DNA of 64,000 nt, taken from contig CBDFFM010000032.1 of assembly GCA_965246785.1 (NCBI GenBank), positions 124,001-188,000 on the forward strand. The letters run 5' to 3'. Below, piece after piece: positions 1-7,684 of the stretch. How positions within the stretch are numbered: position 1 is the first letter of the stretch; every line of letters starts with the position of its first letter. The stretch is from UBA1952 sp965246785. Its GTDB lineage: Bacteria; Bacteroidota; Bacteroidia; Chitinophagales; Chitinophagaceae. A program made the translations under genes and the position numbers. The notes beneath the pieces are model-generated. The model was not told where the DNA came from, made no database searches, and was given only the letters and a program-made list of their open reading frames with translations.

Positions 1-378
1 GGCTTTGAGCCGGAGCGCACGCTGTGGGACAGAGCGAAAGCCGTAGTGAACTTTGAGAAAGGCTCACCCAAGGTGCTGGAAGCCTGTATGAGCGCGGTAC
101 GTCGCAGCGGGCGCATCTCCGTCCTTGGTGTTTATCCGACGCATTACGATAATTTCCCCGTGGGCCAGTTCTTTGACAAGGGCCTCACAATTCGCGGCGG
201 GCAAGCGCCTGCTCACAAATACATTGACGAGTTATTGGCTTACGTGAAGGAAGGCAAGGTGGTGCTGGACGACATCATCACCCACCGCCTCCCGCTCACG
301 GAAGTTTCGCACGCTTACGACATCTTCCGCAATAAGAAGGAAGATTGCGTGAAGGTGGTGCTGAAGCCGGGCGAGTGA
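1..378 (+). CDS. Zinc-type alcohol dehydrogenase, C-terminal part (5' end outside window)
   Basis: The open frame runs from the first base of the window to TGA at 376-378, so only the last 125 codons are present. The residues VLEACMSAVRRSGRISVLGV and the later GLTIRGGQ and KVVLKPGE match the end of the Rossmann domain and the C-terminal strand of medium-chain, zinc-dependent alcohol/formaldehyde dehydrogenases. The catalytic zinc ligands would lie upstream and cannot be checked. Substrate is unknown. The first in-frame start inside the window (GTG at 46) is internal to the domain and is not the real start. Confidence 0.85.
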   Translation, partial: GFEPERTLWDRAKAVVNFEKGSPKVLEACMSAVRRSGRISVLGVYPTHYDNFPVGQFFDKGLTIRGGQAPAHKYIDELLAYVKEGKVVLDDIITHRLPLTEVSHAYDIFRNKKEDCVKVVLKPGE

Positions 379-380
379 TA

Positions 381-490
381 CCGTTTAGAGATCTAAATGT
401 TCACAGCGACTTGTCATTCTGGAAGAATCTGCGCAGCTACTGCATAGACCCTTACAGGCTGACAAGTCGCTTAATCGTTTCTAAACGCAG
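381..490. repeat. Dispersed imperfect inverted repeat after the dehydrogenase
   Basis: The left part contains CGTTTAGA and CAGCGACTTGTCA; the right part contains TGACAAGTCGCT and TCTAAACG, the reverse complements. The interior carries GAAGAATCT and GACCCTTACAGG, words that recur at 29700-29830. It may also serve as a terminator for the gene upstream. It belongs to the same family as the larger element at 1432-1719. Confidence 0.6.
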
Positions 491-577
491 GTTTGAGGCC
501 TAATCGTATAAGCCAGTCAGCATCGGCAATTTGCAATCCGAACTTCCGGGTCTCCGAGACCTGGAAGTTTTATTTGT

Positions 578-1168
578 TTAAGTGGTGGCCTCGGTAATCC
601 ATTTCGGCGTGGCGGGCGCTTCGTAAGCAGCGAGGGCGGCGATTAAGCTTTCTATCTCATCGTTCACCAGCAGCATGGCCGCGTGCTCCGCTTTCAGGAA
701 GCCTGCCGACTGCATGGTGGCGATGAGTTGCACCAGGCCATTGTAGAAACCGCCGGTATTGAGCAGGCCGATGGGTTTTTGATGTAAGCCGAGCTGCGCC
801 CAAGTGAGCATTTCGGTCAGCTCTTCCATTGTGCCCCAGCCGCCGGGGAGGGCTATGATGGCGTCGCTCAAGGCGTGCATCCGCAGCTTGCGCTCGTGCA
901 TGGTGGCCACGGTGATAAGCTCGGTGAGGCCGGTGTGGGCTATTTCTTTGGTCTGGAGAAAGCCCGGGATAACGCCGATGACCTGCCCGCCTGCGCTTAA
1001 TGCGCCGTCTGCTACTGCGCCCATGAGGCCTACGCGGGCACCGCCATAGACGAGCCTGCATCCTTTGGCGGCGATGGCGCGACCTGCTTCGTAGGCTGCG
1101 TTTTGGAAGATGGGCTCAAAGCCAGTTGAGGAGCCGCAGAAGACGGCGATGGAGGTGATGTGGGGCAC
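578..1168 (-). CDS. LOG family protein (TIGR00730-type phosphoribohydrolase)
   Basis: A 196-residue protein with the family signature PGGWGTMEE near residue 108 and an N-terminal Rossmann-like start (IAVFCGSS). Family members remove the ribose phosphate from nucleoside 5'-monophosphates, including cytokinin ribotides; many bacterial members are annotated as lysine decarboxylase by mistake. The length is normal for the family. The start codon is GTG at 1168. It stands alone between two repeat-rich gaps, so its partner or pathway cannot be inferred from context. Confidence 0.88.
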   Translation of the reverse strand: MPHITSIAVFCGSSTGFEPIFQNAAYEAGRAIAAKGCRLVYGGARVGLMGAVADGALSAGGQVIGVIPGFLQTKEIAHTGLTELITVATMHERKLRMHALSDAIIALPGGWGTMEELTEMLTWAQLGLHQKPIGLLNTGGFYNGLVQLIATMQSAGFLKAEHAAMLLVNDEIESLIAALAAYEAPATPKWITEATT

Positions 1169-1271
1169 GGGTAAAGATAGCGGTGGTAATGACCTTCGGT
1201 GATAGCATGTTCACAGCATAGCAAATAGCCAGTGCAGCCAAATGGAGGAACTGTCGCTGAAAAAATAGCTG

Positions 1272-1363
1272 TCATTCCGAGGTTCGTCCGAGGAATCTGC
1301 CTGATTGGAGCTTTCCCCGTGCCATGTGCAACCCGGCGGATTCTTCCTTTCGTCAGAATGACA
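1272..1363. repeat. Dispersed inverted repeat with GTCATTC / GAATGAC ends
   Basis: Within the 650-bp gap after the LOG gene. The left end reads TGTCATTCCGAGG then GGAATCTGCC; the right end reads GGATTCTTCC then CAGAATGACA, which are inverted partners. The small open frames across it on both strands share no protein features and are treated as chance. Confidence 0.55.
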
Positions 1364-1431
1364 ATTCTATTTGGCTTTGACAAGAACCATTCATCATCTC
1401 AACACGCCGGTCGCTGAGCGTTGTACGCTAA

Positions 1432-1719
1432 AGCGTAGCCGAAGCGCCTGCCTCCATGCTGACCATAATTCAGCGACTTTGTCATTCCCGCAGGGAATCT
1501 ATTTTCTCGCAGTTGTTGCGCTACAGCGATGTGCTGCTCGCCCAATCTTTTGTCATGCTGTAAGCATCTGCGCTGCCGCGGTGCGCAACATGAGCGTAGG
1601 CCCTTTCAGGGTGACAAAGTCGCTGCAAGCAGCTTGTGTGATGCGGGAGAATAGATTCTTTCAGAATGACAAAGTTGCTGAATTATCGTTAGCATCTGGG
1701 ATGGCGCTTCGGCTACGCT
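1432..1719. repeat. MITE-like element with long terminal inverted repeats, no coding capacity
   Basis: Arms of about 56 bp at 1432-1487 and 1664-1719 are inverted copies. The inner 32 bp (1456-1487 against 1664-1695) match at 29 positions by eye, and the outer 16-base word GCGTAGCCGAAGCGCC is identical. The interior repeats words found elsewhere in the window, for example GCTCGCCCAATCTTT at 39693. A 156-codon open frame through it is low-complexity and is not called as a gene. Confidence 0.6.
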
Positions 1720-1817
1720 CAGCGGCCTGGCTTTTTGCAAAAGACTATAGATTGAATGTCTTAGAACAACGAATCACATCCGCGTTAGCCAACTCTGTCT
1801 GTACCTGGGAAGAAAAA

Positions 1818-2027
1818 TTATTTTTTAAAAAGCAGAGCTAAGCCACCTATTGAACAGCCTAATCCCAGAGTAATATTAATTAACCGCTGTCGCATGTGCG
1901 GATACTTTTTGCTTTCGCTTCCAGTAATACTCGTACCCATCCCGATAGGTTTTTTTAGAAATGCAAAAACAAAACTTAGCACACCCCAAATAAGGAGAAA
2001 GGCTCCTTCAATCTTCGTCCAATCCAT
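1818..2027 (-). CDS. Small membrane protein, function unknown
   Basis: Sixty-nine codons from ATG at 2027, beginning MDWTKIEG. Two hydrophobic stretches, about residues 7-22 (AFLLIWGVLSFVFAFL) and 49-66, are separated by a basic loop, as in a two-pass inner-membrane protein. The longer upstream extension of the frame runs through a dispersed repeat (2065-2115) and is rejected. No family was recognised. The region is more AT-rich than clpX beside it. Confidence 0.55.
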   Translation of the reverse strand: MDWTKIEGAFLLIWGVLSFVFAFLKKPIGMGTSITGSESKKYPHMRQRLINITLGLGCSIGGLALLFKK

Positions 2028-2064
2028 ATTACAATTAGGGGATTTGCTGCCCACGAATATACAT

Positions 2065-2115
2065 CCTACGCGAAAAGCCCAACAGACTGACGAACCCCTC
2101 AATGCGCGACGCAAC
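2065..2115 (+). repeat. Dispersed repeat with core AGACTGACGAACC, copy A
   Basis: Reads ACGCGAAAAGCCC, then ACAGACTGACGAACC, then GCGCGACGCAACGG. The same blocks in the same order recur at 7462-7510 on the minus strand and at 11150-11210 on the plus strand, where they flank the island. This copy sits alone between the small membrane gene and clpX. Confidence 0.7.
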
Positions 2116-2196
2116 GGCAGCCCAATAGCGAAACGAACCCCGACAAAATAAAAACCCGCAACCGCTCCCTTCACAATCCGCTAAGGGCTGGCGGCT

Positions 2197-2204
2197 TACC
2201 TTTG
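2197..2204 (+). promoter_or_regulatory. Promoter -7 box of clpX
   Basis: TACCTTTG is an exact match to the Bacteroidota -7 consensus TAnnTTTG, 38 bp before the clpX ATG. No convincing TTTG element was found at the usual -33 distance. Confidence 0.5.
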
Positions 2205-2242
2205 TCGGCTATCCCCAATTATTTTAGAGCGAAAAGAGATAT

Positions 2243-3496
2243 ATGGCAAAGATGGCTGAACGAAAATGCTCCTTCTGCGACCGGCCGGAGAGCGACGTGC
2301 AAATCCTGTTTACGGGGATGAAGGGCAATATCTGCGATGCTTGCATTGAGAATGCCCACGGCCTCCTGCAGGATGCGATGGCTGCGGAGCGCGCTGAGGC
2401 GGAAGCAAAGCACGACCTGCGCCGTCACCGCCTTTACAAGCCGCGGGAGATAAAGGCATTCTTAGATACATACGTCATCGGGCAGGACGATGCCAAAAAG
2501 GTGCTGAGCGTAGCCATCTACAACCACTACAAGCGCCTGATGAATCCGCCGAAGGACGACGATGTGGAGATTGAGAAGAGCAATATCATCATGGTGGGCG
2601 AGACGGGCACGGGCAAAACGCTGCTGGCGAAGACGATTGCGCGACTGATGCAGCTTCCGTTCGCTATTGTGGACGCTACGGTGTTTACGGAAGCCGGTTA
2701 TGTGGGCGAGGATGTAGAAAGCATCCTGAGCCGCCTGCTACAAGCGGCCGATTATGACGTGGAGGCGGCGCAGAAAGGCATCATCTTCATTGACGAGATA
2801 GACAAGGTGGGCCGCAAGGGCGACAACCCGTCCATCACGCGCGACGTGAGCGGCGAGGGCGTGCAGCAGGCCATGCTGAAGCTGCTGGAAGGCTCTGACG
2901 TGCTGGTGCCGCCGCAGGGTGGCCGCAAGCACCCGGAGCAGAAGCTGGTAAAGATGAACACGCAGAATATCCTGTTCATCTGCGGAGGCGCGTTTGAGGG
3001 CATTGATAAGATGATTGCCCGCCGTGTGCAGACGAGCGCCATTGGCTACAACGCCATCAAGAGCACGAAGAGCCTTGACCGCGCTAACCTGCTGCAATAT
3101 GTGAATGCACAGGACTTGCGTTCATTCGGACTTATTCCGGAATTGCTGGGACGCTTACCGCTGGTTACTTACTTGAATCCATTGGACAAGCCAGCGCTTC
3201 GGCGCATCCTAACGGAGCCAAAAAATGCCCTGATAAAGCAATACGTGAAGCTCTTTGAGATGGAAGGCATCAAGCTGGAAGTGGACGATGACGCGCTGGA
3301 TTATATGGTGACAAAGGCTATTGAGTTTAAGCTTGGCGGTCGTGGCCTGCGTTCCATCTGCGAGATGATACTGACGGATGCCATGTTCCACCTGCCGAGC
3401 GAGAAGCAGGGCGATATCTTTCACCTGTCTGAGGCATATGCGCGGCAGATGCTGGAAAGCGATACGGACAGGCTGGAGTATCTGAAGGCGGCGTAA
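2243..3496 (+). CDS. clpX: ATP-dependent Clp protease ATP-binding subunit ClpX
   Basis: A 417-residue AAA+ unfoldase that delivers substrates to ClpP. The N-terminal zinc-binding domain has Cys9, Cys12, Cys31 and Cys34. Walker A is GETGTGKT at 118-125, Walker B is IIFIDEIDK near 181, and the sensor-2 GGR motif lies in FKLGGRGLR near 361. Length and motif order are standard. ATG at 2243 is chosen; the ATG three codons later is also possible. clpP is not adjacent, which is common in this phylum where tig-clpP and clpX can be apart. Confidence 0.97.
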   Translation: MAKMAERKCSFCDRPESDVQILFTGMKGNICDACIENAHGLLQDAMAAERAEAEAKHDLRRHRLYKPREIKAFLDTYVIGQDDAKKVLSVAIYNHYKRLMNPPKDDDVEIEKSNIIMVGETGTGKTLLAKTIARLMQLPFAIVDATVFTEAGYVGEDVESILSRLLQAADYDVEAAQKGIIFIDEIDKVGRKGDNPSITRDVSGEGVQQAMLKLLEGSDVLVPPQGGRKHPEQKLVKMNTQNILFICGGAFEGIDKMIARRVQTSAIGYNAIKSTKSLDRANLLQYVNAQDLRSFGLIPELLGRLPLVTYLNPLDKPALRRILTEPKNALIKQYVKLFEMEGIKLEVDDDALDYMVTKAIEFKLGGRGLRSICEMILTDAMFHLPSEKQGDIFHLSEAYARQMLESDTDRLEYLKAA

Positions 3497-3585
3497 TTGG
3501 TTGGAATGTTGGAGCGTTGGATTGTTGGAACGTATTTTTAGCGTGTTACAACAATCCAACTTTCCAACACTCAAACACTCCAACT
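3497..3585. repeat. Inverted array of GTTGGA-type repeats between clpX and the next gene
   Basis: The word GTTGGA recurs about every 9-10 bp in the left half (GTTGGAATGTTGGAGCG...) and its complement CCAAC recurs in the right half (CAACAATCCAACTTTCCAA...). The two halves can fold into one long hairpin, so it may act as the clpX terminator. Related words occur at 7347, 35019-35070 and inside the E2 gene at 56778-56812. Confidence 0.6.
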
Positions 3586-4008
3586 ATGCAAGAACTCATC
3601 CAACAACTGCAAGCCAAAGTCGGCATCTCCGAGCAGCAGGCCCTTGTTGCCGCCAACACCGTCAAGGATTACGTCAAGACCAAAGTGCCGCCCATGTTTG
3701 TAGGCATGGTTGACCAATTCTTCTCCGGCGGCGCCTTTGACCCATCCGCCGCAATGAAGGCCGCTCAAGGCCAGCAAGCGGACTTTATGAGCAAAGCCAA
3801 AGACATGATGGGCGATGCGAGCGAAAAAGTGCAGGACTTCACAAAGGATGCCATTGACAAGAGCGCAGACTTCGCAAAGCAGGCCAACGACCATCTGCAT
3901 GAGTGGGCAAAGCAGGCCGGCGGCTGGAGCGAGGATGCGCTAAGCAAGTTCAAAGATATGTTCGGCGGGCAAAAGGGTGCCGGCCAACAGCAGGGCGGAC
4001 AGAAATAA
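3586..4008 (+). CDS. Helical protein with amphipathic repeats, function unknown
   Basis: 140 residues from ATG at 3586 (MQELIQQLQAKVGISEQQ). The N-terminal 45 residues resemble the start of small Bacteroidota proteins in which a short helical unit is followed by a proline. Residues 60-115 are a run of lysine/alanine/aspartate-rich 11-residue-like amphipathic helices (KAKDMMGDASEKVQDFTKDA), similar in composition to LEA or YtxH stress proteins. The C-terminus is Gly/Gln-rich. The upstream in-frame ATG at 3517 would read through the repeat array and is rejected. A strong terminator follows at once. Confidence 0.7.
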   Translation: MQELIQQLQAKVGISEQQALVAANTVKDYVKTKVPPMFVGMVDQFFSGGAFDPSAAMKAAQGQQADFMSKAKDMMGDASEKVQDFTKDAIDKSADFAKQANDHLHEWAKQAGGWSEDALSKFKDMFGGQKGAGQQQGGQK

Positions 4009-4027
4009 TCCGTTCTGACGTTTATAG

Positions 4028-4055
4028 AAAAGCCTCGCATTACTGCGAGGCTTTT
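4028..4055. terminator. Bidirectional intrinsic terminator
   Basis: Stem AAAAGCCTCGCA / TGCGAGGCTTTT with loop TTAC, between two convergent genes. A-tract and T-tract on the two sides let it work for both strands. Confidence 0.85.
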
Positions 4056-4059
4056 CCTT

Positions 4060-4530
4060 TTACCACCGCACCTCAGCCGGCAAAAACTGATAAGCCTGTT
4101 CCGACTTATTCCGGATTACATCCCGCACGAGCGTGGACGATATGGTTGAGTAAACCGGCGAAGTCGTCAGGAAGACCGTCTCAATATCCGGCGCCAGCAC
4201 GCGATTCATGTCGGCGATGGCTTTCTCATACTCAAAATCGCTCACGTAGCGGATGCCGCGCAAGATAAATTGAGCGCCAATTTCCTTGCAATAATCACTC
4301 GTAAGGCCGGTGTAACCGGTAGCTTCTATCCGGACGTCGTCCTTGAAAATTTCCTGCGCCCAAGCTACCCGCTGCTCCAAAGTGAACATTGGCTGCTTGG
4401 ACGAGTTGATACCAATACCAATGACCAGCTTATCAAAAAGATTTACCGCCCGGCGGATGATGTCGGTATGCCCGAGCGTAATCGGATCAAAGGTTCCGGG
4501 AAAGAGGCAAATACGCTGCATGGTTGTCAA
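4060..4530 (-). CDS. coaD: Pantetheine-phosphate adenylyltransferase
   Basis: Catalyses the fourth step of coenzyme A synthesis, adenylation of 4'-phosphopantetheine. 156 residues, usual length. The nucleotidyl-transferase signature is FPGTFDPITLGH near residues 10-21 and the second ATP-binding motif is ISSTLVRD near 128. ATG at 4530 overlaps the rsmD stop as ATGA; a start at 4521 (MQRICLFPG) would match most family members better. It is the last gene of the DUF3822-rsmD-coaD operon, an order often seen in Bacteroidota. Confidence 0.96.
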   Translation of the reverse strand: MTTMQRICLFPGTFDPITLGHTDIIRRAVNLFDKLVIGIGINSSKQPMFTLEQRVAWAQEIFKDDVRIEATGYTGLTSDYCKEIGAQFILRGIRYVSDFEYEKAIADMNRVLAPDIETVFLTTSPVYSTISSTLVRDVIRNKSEQAYQFLPAEVRW

Positions 4531-5072
4531 TCGGGCTTTGAAGCGGCAGTGAAGAACGTAAAAATAGTATCCCCGTAAGCCTTCTCACGCGAAAACTGCG
4601 GGTGGCCTTCAAAGCTGTGCCGTGTGTCGTGCTCAAGTACGCCAATGCCGTCCTCCGCCAAAAGCGGCAGCATCGCATCCACCAGCTCGGCCATTCCCGG
4701 CAGCGCATAAGGCGGGTCGGCGAAGATGAGGTCGTAAGATGCCGTGGCGCTTTTCAGGAAGCGAAAGACATCTCCGCGCACGATGTTCAGCGCGGATTCA
4801 ATCTTAAACTCCGCAGCGGTCTTCTTCATAAAAGCAACCGAAGCGCCGTCCTGTTCCACTACCGTTACTCTTTCCGCGCCGCGCGACACCAGTTCATAAC
4901 TCACACCGCCCGTGCCGCCAAAGAGGTCTAAAGCAATGATGCCTTCTAACTCAATTGCATTATTCAAGATGTTGAACAGCGCCTCCCGCGCCAAGTCCGT
5001 TGTAGGCCGCGCCGGAATGTTGGCAGGCGGATGAAAGCGCCTTCCGCCGAGGCTGCCGCCTACAATGCGCAT
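4527..5072 (-). CDS. rsmD: 16S rRNA (guanine-N2)-methyltransferase RsmD
   Basis: Methylates G966 of 16S rRNA. 181 residues from ATG at 5072 (MRIVGGSLGGRRF), which restores the family N-terminus; the longer frame to 5144 lies inside the upstream gene. SAM-binding motif LDLFGGTGGVS is near residue 47 and the catalytic motif FADPPY near 115. It overlaps DUF3822 by 13 bp and coaD by 4 bp, so the three genes are translationally linked. Confidence 0.95.
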   Translation of the reverse strand: MRIVGGSLGGRRFHPPANIPARPTTDLAREALFNILNNAIELEGIIALDLFGGTGGVSYELVSRGAERVTVVEQDGASVAFMKKTAAEFKIESALNIVRGDVFRFLKSATASYDLIFADPPYALPGMAELVDAMLPLLAEDGIGVLEHDTRHSFEGHPQFSREKAYGDTIFTFFTAASKPD

Positions 5073-5896
5073 ACGTAAAGCTGTTGGAGCAGATACAGCA
5101 CTGGCGCCCAGCGGCCCTCGTCTTTGGCCAGGCTGAGGCTCCATTTAATCTTCGGGAAGTAGCGCTCCAGCTCCGGCCCAACGTCAAAGCAACTATCGCA
5201 GAGCGACGTGAGCTGTATTTGCAGGTCTATGCGCGGGATGTGCAGCTCGCGGCAGAGATATACGGCCTGCCAGGCAATGTCTTCCACACCTGAATACGCG
5301 AATTGCTGATGCCAAAGCAGCCTGCCCAATTGGTGCAGCGAGGCCGTCACCACGTCTTCCGCAATGAAGCATTGCAGGATATAGCCCGCCTTTACCGGCT
5401 TGTAGAATTGATAAGCCGCCAGCGGCAAAACCGGCGTCTCGCCAAAGTAGCGGCGCAGCAGCTTATCCATCGCCGCAGGCAATGCGAAGGCGTACTGCGC
5501 ATCGGCGGATTCCGCGGCGTAGCTGTGCAGCACGTCGTCCGGGCACACGCTTTGGAGCTTCGTCATCCACTTGCGGGCCTCGCCTTCATTGTAAAGCGTA
5601 GCGGGAATGAGCATCCCCTCACGGCTGCCGATAAATACCGCCCGCACCTGCTGCGGCACACCGAGCAGCGGCTCATTCATGAACTCATGCTCAAAAAAAT
5701 CCTTATCCCAGGCCGCATCAGTGTGAGCGTAGCTATTGTAGCGTGCCATTGCCACGTGTCCGTCGCCGTTGAAGCCGGCAATGAGGAAGGAGCGTGGCAG
5801 CAGGATACACAACACGCGCGACACCTCGCTCAGCACCGTATCATGCTCATTGGCGCGATAGGTGTGGTGCGTGCCGGCGGTTATGTGTGTGGACAT
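5060..5896 (-). CDS. DUF3822 family protein
   Basis: 278 residues from ATG at 5896 (MSTHITAGTHHTYR). The sequence has the family's pattern: an N-terminal LLPRSFLIAGFN strand, a central stretch on residue pairs such as VRAVFIGSREGMLIPATLYN, and HQLGRLLWHQQF. The fold is thought to be actin/ASKHA-like, and the function is unknown. The gene sits directly before rsmD and coaD, as in many Bacteroidota, which suggests a role linked to translation or CoA, though this is only context. Confidence 0.85.
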   Translation of the reverse strand: MSTHITAGTHHTYRANEHDTVLSEVSRVLCILLPRSFLIAGFNGDGHVAMARYNSYAHTDAAWDKDFFEHEFMNEPLLGVPQQVRAVFIGSREGMLIPATLYNEGEARKWMTKLQSVCPDDVLHSYAAESADAQYAFALPAAMDKLLRRYFGETPVLPLAAYQFYKPVKAGYILQCFIAEDVVTASLHQLGRLLWHQQFAYSGVEDIAWQAVYLCRELHIPRIDLQIQLTSLCDSCFDVGPELERYFPKIKWSLSLAKDEGRWAPVLYLLQQLYVCAL

Positions 5897-6011
5897 TGGG
5901 GGGAAGGCGGGCGGCAATTATAGAATAATTTCGGCGGTTTACCGCAAAGGCGCGAAGACGCAAAGTTCATTATCAATCTTTAGCGCCTTCCCGATTTATC
6001 TCAGCATTCCT

Positions 6012-7343
6012 GTGCAAGCATCCGTTAGCAATAAATACATCCTGCGCACCGCGGCGCCCATCGCGCTGGCTATGCTTATTCCGCTGGTCAACAACCTTAC
6101 CAACAATATCTTCCTCAGCCGGGTGGGGGAGCGGGCGCTGGCCGTCAATGGCGTGGCGGGCATCTACTACCTCATCCTTACGATGGTGGGCTACGGGCTC
6201 GCTTCCGGCATTCAGATTCAGCTTTCCCGCAGGGCCGCGCAACATGACTATACCGGCATTGCGAAGCTCCTCGCCAATGCCGGGATGCTCACCGTCTTCA
6301 TTGCGCTGTGCCTTATGATACTGTCTATGTGGATGGCCCCGCTCATATTCGGCCTCAGCCTGAGCAGCAACGACCATATCTACGGCTCCGTCTCCTTCCT
6401 CTTTATCCGCGTGTGGGGGCTGCCCTTCATCATGCTCACGCAGTTGGCCAACGCCTTCTACATCTCCACCGCACGTAGCCAATACCTGCTGTGGGGCTCC
6501 CTTGCCGCCACGGTGCTCAACGTTGTTTTAGACTACGCCTTCATCTTCGGCCACTTCGGCTCGCCCGCTATGGGCCTCAACGGCGCGGCCCTTGCCTCCG
6601 TGCTCGCCGAAATCGGCGGATGGGCCATCATGTGGGGCCTCTTTTACGCCCGCCGCCTCTACGTCACCTTTCCGGTGCGGGAATACCTGTCTCTTGACCT
6701 CCGCCTCCTCCGCAAGATGACGCGCATCGCCTCGCCCCTCGTCGTGCAATACTTCTGCTCCATTGCCGGCTGGCAGGTCTTCTTCATCTTCGTAGAGCAC
6801 CTTGGAGAGCGGGAGCTGGCTGCTTCGCAAATCCTGCGGCCCATCTTCGGCGTTATCGGTACGCCCGCGTGGGCCTTTGCCACCACCTGCAATATGATGG
6901 TGAGCAACATCATCGGCCAGGGGAAGACCAGCCAGGTGCCCCGTCTCATCGGCAAAATCATCCTCCTCAGCCTCGGCGTTACGGCCCTGCTCAGCGCCTC
7001 GCTGCTGCTCAACGGCCGGGCTTACCTCCGCCTGTTCACAAGCGATGAGGCAATGGTGGCCCTTGCCCTGCCATCCCTCTACATCATCTCCTGCGCCATC
7101 CTTATGATGAGCGTAGCCACCGTGCTCTTCAACGGCGTCATCGGCACCGGCAATACTGCGGTCAACCTCATCATAGAAGTGGGCTGCGTCGGTTGTTACC
7201 TTATTTATTGCTACCTCGTCATCCAGCGCGGGCGGATGGGCCTTACCTGGGCCTGGGGCTCCGAGTTTGTGTATTGGACGAGCCTGCTGATATGCGCCTA
7301 CGCCTACCTGCGCTCCGGGCGGTGGCGGGGGAAGGTGGTGTAG
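6012..7343 (+). CDS. MATE family efflux transporter
   Basis: A multidrug/Na+ or H+ antiporter of the inner membrane. The frame encodes about 12 membrane segments, with the paired halves typical of MATE (AMLIPLVNNLTNNIFLSRVG near the start; ASPLVVQYFCSIAGW starting the second half). The start is uncertain: the only ATGs upstream lie inside the divergent DUF3822 gene, so GTG at 6012 is preferred (about 443 residues, a normal length). The gap before it carries the widespread noncoding word CGCAAAGGCGCGAAGACGCAAAG in part. Substrate unknown. Confidence 0.85.
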   Translation: MQASVSNKYILRTAAPIALAMLIPLVNNLTNNIFLSRVGERALAVNGVAGIYYLILTMVGYGLASGIQIQLSRRAAQHDYTGIAKLLANAGMLTVFIALCLMILSMWMAPLIFGLSLSSNDHIYGSVSFLFIRVWGLPFIMLTQLANAFYISTARSQYLLWGSLAATVLNVVLDYAFIFGHFGSPAMGLNGAALASVLAEIGGWAIMWGLFYARRLYVTFPVREYLSLDLRLLRKMTRIASPLVVQYFCSIAGWQVFFIFVEHLGERELAASQILRPIFGVIGTPAWAFATTCNMMVSNIIGQGKTSQVPRLIGKIILLSLGVTALLSASLLLNGRAYLRLFTSDEAMVALALPSLYIISCAILMMSVATVLFNGVIGTGNTAVNLIIEVGCVGCYLIYCYLVIQRGRMGLTWAWGSEFVYWTSLLICAYAYLRSGRWRGKVV

Positions 7344-7370
7344 GGGGTTGGAGTGTTGGAGTGTTCCCGT

Positions 7371-7419
7371 TCCCGTCGTGCAGAACCCTGAATTCATTTC
7401 AGGGTTCGGGGTGACGGGA
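7371..7419. terminator. Long hairpin after the MATE gene
   Basis: Outer arms TCCCGTC / GACGGGA and inner arms GAACCCTGAA / TTCAGGGTTC form a nested hairpin. It follows a short run of the GTTGGAGTGTTGGAG repeat at 7347. There is no long T-tract, so it is a possible terminator or part of a dispersed repeat. Confidence 0.45.
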
Positions 7420-7461
7420 GCAGGGACTATTATGTTACCAGCGTTCCGTTCGCTCCCAATC

Positions 7462-7510
7462 TTCCGTTGCGTCGCACATTTCAGGGTTCGTCAGTCTATT
7501 GGGGCCTTTC
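7462..7510 (-). repeat. Dispersed repeat with core AGACTGACGAACC, copy B (left island end)
   Basis: Read on the minus strand it gives GAAAGGCCCCAATAGACTGA, CGAACCCTGAAATG and TGCGACGCAACGG, matching copies A and C. It lies just outside the left palindrome array and in inverted orientation to copy C at the right end of the island. Confidence 0.7.
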
Positions 7511-7522
7511 ACTGTATCTCTG

Positions 7523-7620
7523 TTCCGAAAATCCGGAATAGGGCAAGAAATTTGTCGGGTGGCCTTCCGAATATTCGGAATGGTGGTTGACAGTTGTCGG
7601 GCCCTATTCCGAAAATCCGG
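7523..7620 (+). repeat. Palindrome array L: three 16-bp palindromes at exact 42-bp spacing
   Basis: Palindromes start at 7523 (TTCCGAAAATCCGGAA), 7565 (TTCCGAATATTCGGAA) and 7607 (truncated on its right side). Both intervals are 42 bp. The 26-bp spacers share TTGTCGGG. The last unit passes directly into the block at 7618-7634 upstream of the AlbA_2 gene. A related six-unit array in inverted orientation lies at 10852-11078. Confidence 0.85.
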
Positions 7621-7634
7621 CGACTATATACAAT
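7618..7634 (+). promoter_or_regulatory. Conserved 17-base junction block, copy 1
   Basis: CGGCGACTATATACAAT joins the last palindrome to the gene at 7685. An identical block on the minus strand at 10840-10856 joins the other array to the gene starting at 10803, and similarity continues as GTTGCACAAG / AGTGGACAAG. Its constant place upstream of both genes suggests a promoter or operator. Confidence 0.5.
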
Positions 7635-7684
7635 GTTGCACAAGCGCTGAAATGAATAGAACTTAGCAAGCAAATTTGCTAAGG

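Noticed and set aside
1371..1841. 156-codon open frame in the gap after the LOG gene
   Set aside because: It lies across a dispersed inverted-repeat element, has no domain-like pattern, and changes character where the repeat words change.
3517..3585. Upstream start of the 140-residue helical protein at 3517
   Set aside because: The extra residues are translated from the GTTGGA/CCAAC repeat array.
5862..6011. N-terminal extension of the MATE protein to ATG at 5862
   Set aside because: It would overlap the divergent DUF3822 gene and adds 50 residues that do not look like a membrane-protein start.
6528..7397. 289-codon open frame opposite the MATE gene
   Set aside because: A shadow of a G+C-rich gene; the residues are low-complexity and the MATE frame has clear membrane segments.
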